Assembly: GCA_018829185.1 (NCBI GenBank)
Contig: JAHJUI010000017.1
Span: 1-55,491 of the forward strand
Length of the DNA: 55,491 nt
Origin: Nanobdellota archaeon
Lineage (GTDB): Archaea > Nanobdellota > Nanobdellia > SCGC-AAA011-G17 > PNOQ01
Reading direction: 5' to 3'
Position numbers and translations under genes: made by a program. Below are positions 52,702 through 55,491 of the stretch, one piece after another (position 1 is the first letter of the stretch; each line of letters opens with the position of its first letter). Below the pieces are notes generated by a model. The model was given only the letters and a program-made list of their open reading frames with translations. It searched no databases and was not told the origin of the DNA.

Positions 52702-53627
52702 TTGCTTACGTATGCGATTTCTGGTGCTTCCACATCATGTTTGCTTCTAACTGTAAAATTGAACCTAATTAATCTCTTAGATGGTCCTGGTGTTGAACCT
52801 CTGATTAATACATAATCGTTTTTTACAACTCCGTAATGTTTGTATCCGGATTTTGAATTTATTTGAGTTGGATCTGAGTTGATTGCTATAATTTGTTTGT
52901 GGTAATCTGTTCTTGTATGGAACCCCATTTGACCTTTTTGAGGTACTGTATGAGATACTTTCTTTGGAGTCCATGCTCCTAAATTTCCTGCAGATCTTCT
53001 TTTTTTCTCAGATTTATGTGATTTCAATTGAATACCAAATCTTTTGACTGGTCCTTGAAGTCCTTTTCCAATTGTTACAGCATGAGCATCTACATATTGT
53101 CCTGGTTTGAAAATTTCTGCTACCTTTAAATCTTTTTCAAGCATTTTTTGAGCTTCTTCTAAAGGCATATCTAAATATAATTCGAATATTTCTGGTTTTT
53201 TCTTTGCTAAACCAGTCATATTTGGTTGAGTATAAACTAAAAGTCTTATTTCATCATATTCTTTTGGAACTTCTTTTTTAGATTCTTTTGGTAAATTTAT
53301 TTTTCTAGCTAATTCCTTGTTTAAGTTTTTAGCAAATATTTCTGTTATTGCTCTAAGGCCATAAACAGTTTTTTTGTAGAAACGAAGAGAAAGAGGTTTT
53401 AATGGTGGGCATTCAAGGATTGTGACTGGGGAGGATATCTTTTGACCTTTTGTTTGTGAATGCTCCCGGTTATCGATCATAATTATGTGAGTCATGCCGA
53501 CTTTGTAGCCTGCAAAACCAGAAATCTTGACGTTAGCGTGAGATCTAACTCTAGGATAAATTCGTTTGGCTCTTTTTCTTGGCCAAAACTGTAAACTTCC
53601 TGCTCTCGGTTTGTTTGTTCTTCCCAT
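52698..53627 (-). CDS. rpl3: Ribosomal protein uL3, 309 aa, first gene of the superoperon
   Basis: PRAGSLQFWPRKRAKRIYPR and FAGYKVGMTHIIMIDNREHS are the start of archaeal uL3; the W-finger region GLQGPVKRFGIQLKSHKSEK and GQMGFHTRTDYHKQIIAINS follow. The gene is the first of a run of minus-strand genes ending at prefoldin alpha (38704), with almost no gaps. The leader is about 52 nt, behind a TATA box at 53703-53712. Confidence 0.95.
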   Translation of the reverse strand: MGRTNKPRAGSLQFWPRKRAKRIYPRVRSHANVKISGFAGYKVGMTHIIMIDNREHSQTKGQKISSPVTILECPPLKPLSLRFYKKTVYGLRAITEIFAKNLNKELARKINLPKESKKEVPKEYDEIRLLVYTQPNMTGLAKKKPEIFELYLDMPLEEAQKMLEKDLKVAEIFKPGQYVDAHAVTIGKGLQGPVKRFGIQLKSHKSEKKRRSAGNLGAWTPKKVSHTVPQKGQMGFHTRTDYHKQIIAINSDPTQINSKSGYKHYGVVKNDYVLIRGSTPGPSKRLIRFNFTVRSKHDVEAPEIAYVSK

Positions 53628-53702
53628 TTTTTAATTTTTATATTTCTCTCTAGAATCAGCGGCTTATCCGTTCAGTAGGGTAAAGTTTTGAGAAAATTGA
53701 GC

Positions 53703-53712
53703 ATTTATAAAT
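53703..53712 (-). promoter_or_regulatory. TATA box of the ribosomal superoperon
   Basis: ATTTATAAAT on the minus strand places the start near 53679 and leaves a leader of about 52 nt before uL3. A small hairpin CGG-ATAAG-CCG lies in that leader (about 53660-53670). No further strong promoter was seen between uL3 and prefoldin alpha. Confidence 0.6.
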
Positions 53713-53757
53713 GTTTTGGTTGGTTTTTTGTAAAATAACTAGTAGAATAAAGAAATG

Positions 53758-53791
53758 TTTTTATAGTACTAAGGTAAAATGTTTTTGAGGT
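53758..53791 (+). promoter_or_regulatory. Promoter and ribosome binding site of the OB-fold gene
   Basis: TTTTTATAG (53758-53766) is TATA-like, and GAGGT (about 53787-53791) lies 9 nt before the ATG at 53801. The gene is divergent from the ribosomal superoperon. Confidence 0.45.
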
Positions 53792-53800
53792 ATTACAAAA

Positions 53801-54085
53801 ATGAAAGTAAATGAATTAAAAGATAAAGGCTCTGTTGATGAGATAACTCTTAAGGTAACAGCTAAAGAGGAGCCTAAAGAAGTTAGGAATGGTTCTTTAA
53901 AGGTTTGTAGTTTAACTGCAGAAGATGATACTGGCAAAGTGGTAGTAACCTTGTGGAACCAAGACATAGATAAAGTTAAAGTTGGTGATACAATAAAAAT
54001 AACTAAAGGCTGGTCTCAAGATTATAATGGTAACATGCAAGTATCTTCTGGAAGGTTTGGCACATTAGAAGTTATAGAAAACTAA
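53801..54085 (+). CDS. Single OB-fold nucleic-acid-binding protein (RPA/SSB-like), 94 aa
   Basis: The chain follows an archaeal OB fold of the RPA/SSB type: ITLKVTAKEEPKEVRNGSLK, VCSLTAEDDTGKVVVTLWNQ and VKVGDTIKITKGWSQDYNGN with a closing strand LEVIEN. The DDTGKVVVTLWN segment is characteristic of archaeal single-stranded-DNA-binding OB folds. With a single fold and no zinc finger it could act as a minimal SSB. It converges with the CNNM gene, overlapping by 4 nt. Confidence 0.88.
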   Translation: MKVNELKDKGSVDEITLKVTAKEEPKEVRNGSLKVCSLTAEDDTGKVVVTLWNQDIDKVKVGDTIKITKGWSQDYNGNMQVSSGRFGTLEVIEN

Positions 54086-54579
54086 ATTTTTATTATTTTT
54101 AAACTTTTTATTCCTTGTTTTGTTATTTTATCTACTTCTATTATTACATTTCTTAATTTTATAGAATCTCCTTTTTTGGGGGTTTGTTTAAGTTTATGTT
54201 GAACAAATCCTGCAATTGTTTGGAAATGTTTTTCTTTTAAACCTAGATGGAGTGCTTTGTTTATTTCTTCTACTGTAGCTTTTGCATCTACCCTTATTAA
54301 GTTTGGACTTATCCTTTTTATGTGGACGTTTTCTCTTAGATTTTTGTCAAATATGTCCCCCACAATTTCTTCTAAAACATCTTCTACCGTAACAAGCCCA
54401 GTTACTTTTCCTTCTTTGTTTAAAGCAATTGCCATAGATATTTGTTTTTCTTCAAACTCCACCAATAGATCATCAATCTCCCCTGTTTCTTTTACAAAAA
54501 ATATTGGCCTTATTATTTCTTTTACCTTTGTGTTTAATTTTTTGTTTTTTGTATATTCTAAAAGGTCATCTACATCCAA
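54082..54579 (-). CDS. CNNM/CorC-family protein, C-terminal part (CBS pair and CorC/HlyC domain)
   Basis: The frame contains a CBS domain (RPIFFVKETGEIDDLLVEFE, GLVTVEDVLEEIVGDIFDK) and a C-terminal CorC_HlyC domain. The same frame extends upstream to about 54688 and reads GDSKLKDVIDFVVKTPYSRY and PVYLKKKIKGLLDVDDLLE, the missing first CBS half. It is thus the second half of the gene starting at 55306, cut by a one-base frameshift at an A7 run (minus strand; 54689-54695). Alone it has no membrane domain. In life the intact protein would be a magnesium or other cation transporter/regulator. Confidence 0.85.
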   Translation of the reverse strand: MDVDDLLEYTKNKKLNTKVKEIIRPIFFVKETGEIDDLLVEFEEKQISMAIALNKEGKVTGLVTVEDVLEEIVGDIFDKNLRENVHIKRISPNLIRVDAKATVEEINKALHLGLKEKHFQTIAGFVQHKLKQTPKKGDSIKLRNVIIEVDKITKQGIKSLKIIKI

Positions 54580-54631
54580 AAGTCCCTTTATTTTCTTTTT
54601 TAGATAAACAGGGTACCTTGAATAAGGTGTT

Positions 54632-55306
54632 TTAACAACAAAATCTATTACATCTTTTAATTTGGAATCTCCTTCTAAAGACCTTATCTTTTTTTGGGGT
54701 CATAATTTTTAAAGTTTTGATTTTTTCGAATCTTAAAATATTTCTTATCATTTCTGCAGCTTCTACGCTAAGTAGACCTTCTTCTTTACTAATTGTAACT
54801 ATTGTTCTTAATTCTTCTTCAGATATTTTCTTTTTTTCCCCTGATTTAAATGGAAGCAAAACTAATCTAGATATTGCTTCAAAAAACCTAACAAAAGGAT
54901 ACAAAATATAAGACAATATCTCAACTAGTCTAGCTACAGTTAAGGATACTTTTTCTGCGTTATGTGTTGCAAATGTTTTTGGAGTTATCTCTCCAAATAC
55001 TAAAATTAGAAAAGTCATAATCCCTGTTGCTATTCCTACTCCACTGGAACCGAATATATTTGTGAAAATAACTGTTGCTAATGCTGCTGCCCCTATGTTA
55101 ACTAAGTTATTCCCAATTAAAATTGTGATTATTAATCTGTGTGGATTTTGTTTTAACCGATATAATGCTTCAGAACCTTTTTTCTTTTGTCTTAAGAACG
55201 TTCTAACTTTAACCATGCTTAAAGAGATTAGAGCTACTTCTATTCCTGAGAAAAATGCAGATAAAATTATTAAAATTATTAAGGTTATTATTTGGCCGGA
55301 CAACAT
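54632..55306 (-). CDS. CNNM/CorC-family protein, N-terminal part (DUF21 membrane domain), frameshifted
   Basis: Residues 1-150 have three to four transmembrane helices of the DUF21/CNNM domain, with ALISLSMVKVRTFLRQKKKG and FGEITPKTFATHNAEKVSLT. Then comes EEELRTIVTISKEEGLLSVE and the start of CBS 1 (ILRFEKIKTLKIMTPKK). After that the frame turns into DKVFRRRFQIKRCNRFCC and stops, which is not family sequence. One A fewer in the A7 run (54689-54695) would restore the continuing frame. A TATA box (minus strand, about 55331-55340) gives a leaderless mRNA. The break may be an assembly error, decay or programmed slippage. Confidence 0.87.
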   Translation of the reverse strand: MLSGQIITLIILIILSAFFSGIEVALISLSMVKVRTFLRQKKKGSEALYRLKQNPHRLIITILIGNNLVNIGAAALATVIFTNIFGSSGVGIATGIMTFLILVFGEITPKTFATHNAEKVSLTVARLVEILSYILYPFVRFFEAISRLVLLPFKSGEKKKISEEELRTIVTISKEEGLLSVEAAEMIRNILRFEKIKTLKIMTPKKDKVFRRRFQIKRCNRFCC

Positions 55307-55330
55307 CTATTCTTATTCTGAGAATTGGGT

Positions 55331-55340
55331 TATATAAAGT
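55331..55340. promoter_or_regulatory. Near-palindromic TATA box, possibly read both ways
   Basis: TATATAAAGT serves the CNNM gene on the minus strand (24 nt before its ATG at 55306). On the plus strand TATATAAAG would start transcription near 55355-55362, at the first of four stem-loops. Confidence 0.45.
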
Positions 55341-55353
55341 TTATCTAAAATAC

Positions 55354-55482
55354 GGCGCTGTCCTAAATCATTCTAAACGCGCCAAATAAATTGTGGCAGA
55401 GCATTCTGCCATACAAATCTGCTTTGATTGTTTTAGCAGATTTGGAGCTAACACTAGATCCATATTTTTGTTTCAAACAAAA
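55354..55482 (+). repeat. Run of four inverted repeats at the window edge
   Basis: GGCGC/GCGCC pair at 55354-55358 and 55379-55383; TGGCAGA/TCTGCCA at 55394-55400 and 55405-55411 with a GCAT loop; CAAATCTGCT/AGCAGATTTG at 55414-55423 and 55435-55444; and TTTTGTTT/AAACAAAA at 55466-55473 and 55475-55482. No protein frame covers them. The region could be a structured RNA gene reaching past the window, or a cluster of binding sites. Confidence 0.5.
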
Positions 55483-55491
55483 CATTCCTGT

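Noticed and set aside
1-55491. CRISPR arrays, cas genes, insertion sequences, prophage
   Set aside because: No regularly spaced repeats, transposase or phage structural genes were seen; the only mobile-type gene is the LAGLIDADG endonuclease.

Overview
The window is a gene-dense, AT-rich piece of an archaeal chromosome. The protein set is archaeal: eukaryote-type ribosomal proteins (eL14, eL19, eL32, eL34, eL40, eL43, eS4, eS17), RpoP, Spt5, aIF1, aIF5A, Alba, prefoldin, Orc1/Cdc6, Rpp29, SecE/SecY, TYW1, an intron-containing tRNA-Met and TATA-box promoters that often sit 21-30 nt in front of the start codon (leaderless mRNAs). The fused one-piece primase, a shortened Dph2, compact gene packing and many tiny Lys-rich proteins suggest a DPANN archaeon of the Pacearchaeota/Woesearchaeota kind; that placement is an inference. 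Superoxide reductase and rubrerythrin suggest an anaerobe with oxygen defence.

Layout. 1-5350: an unusual metabolic block with a small zinc ribbon, an ATP-grasp ligase and, on the opposite strand, a three-gene operon of a radical SAM enzyme, a carbamoyltransferase-like/radical SAM fusion and a nitroreductase. 5531-7375: two adjacent genes for bacterial-type sigma-70-like proteins, very unexpected next to an archaeal transcription apparatus, followed by an Orc1/Cdc6 gene. 8476-16345: a mixed region (phosphoesterase, TYW1, TatD, site-2 protease, eL40, aIF5A, UbiB-like kinase, a small lipoprotein) with several proteins too short for usual gene calling. 16478-20607: FKBP isomerase, FtsZ plus a coupled unknown gene, an 8-oxoguanine glycosylase, superoxide reductase and rubrerythrin. 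20722-23214: small membrane proteins, a heme membrane protein, a structured RNA/leader at about 21841-22041, an RGG/zinc-ribbon protein and endonuclease III. 23286-30900: information-processing genes (SecE, Spt5, uL11, eL43, RpoP, prefoldin beta, SepF, ZPR1, truncated Dph2, GlyRS), glutaredoxin, ferredoxin, HIT protein and four tRNA genes (Pro, Ala, Ala, Met with intron). 30824-38642: a LAGLIDADG endonuclease whose 3' end lies antisense inside the tRNA-Met gene, HD protein, Alba, eS17, ABC exporter, phosphotransferase, phosphoglycerate-mutase-like enzyme, the fused primase and a cold-shock protein. 38704-53627: the S10/spc/alpha-like ribosomal superoperon, all on the minus strand, from uL3 to prefoldin alpha. 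53801-55491: an OB-fold protein, a frameshifted CNNM/CorC-type gene and a run of stem-loops cut by the window edge.

How the parts fit: FtsZ and SepF are the two halves of the archaeal division ring anchor; SecE, SecY and the EMC3-like protein belong to membrane insertion; rubrerythrin and superoxide reductase form an oxygen-defence operon; Orc1/Cdc6, primase, Alba, endonuclease III, Ogg and an OB-fold protein cover replication and repair. The parts I would look at first are the sigma-like pair, the carbamoyltransferase/radical SAM fusion operon that is divergent from it (sharing an intergenic region with a 13-bp direct repeat), the structured leader near 21.9 kb and the endonuclease/tRNA overlap. 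All family assignments were made by reading motifs and remembered family features; no database search was run.
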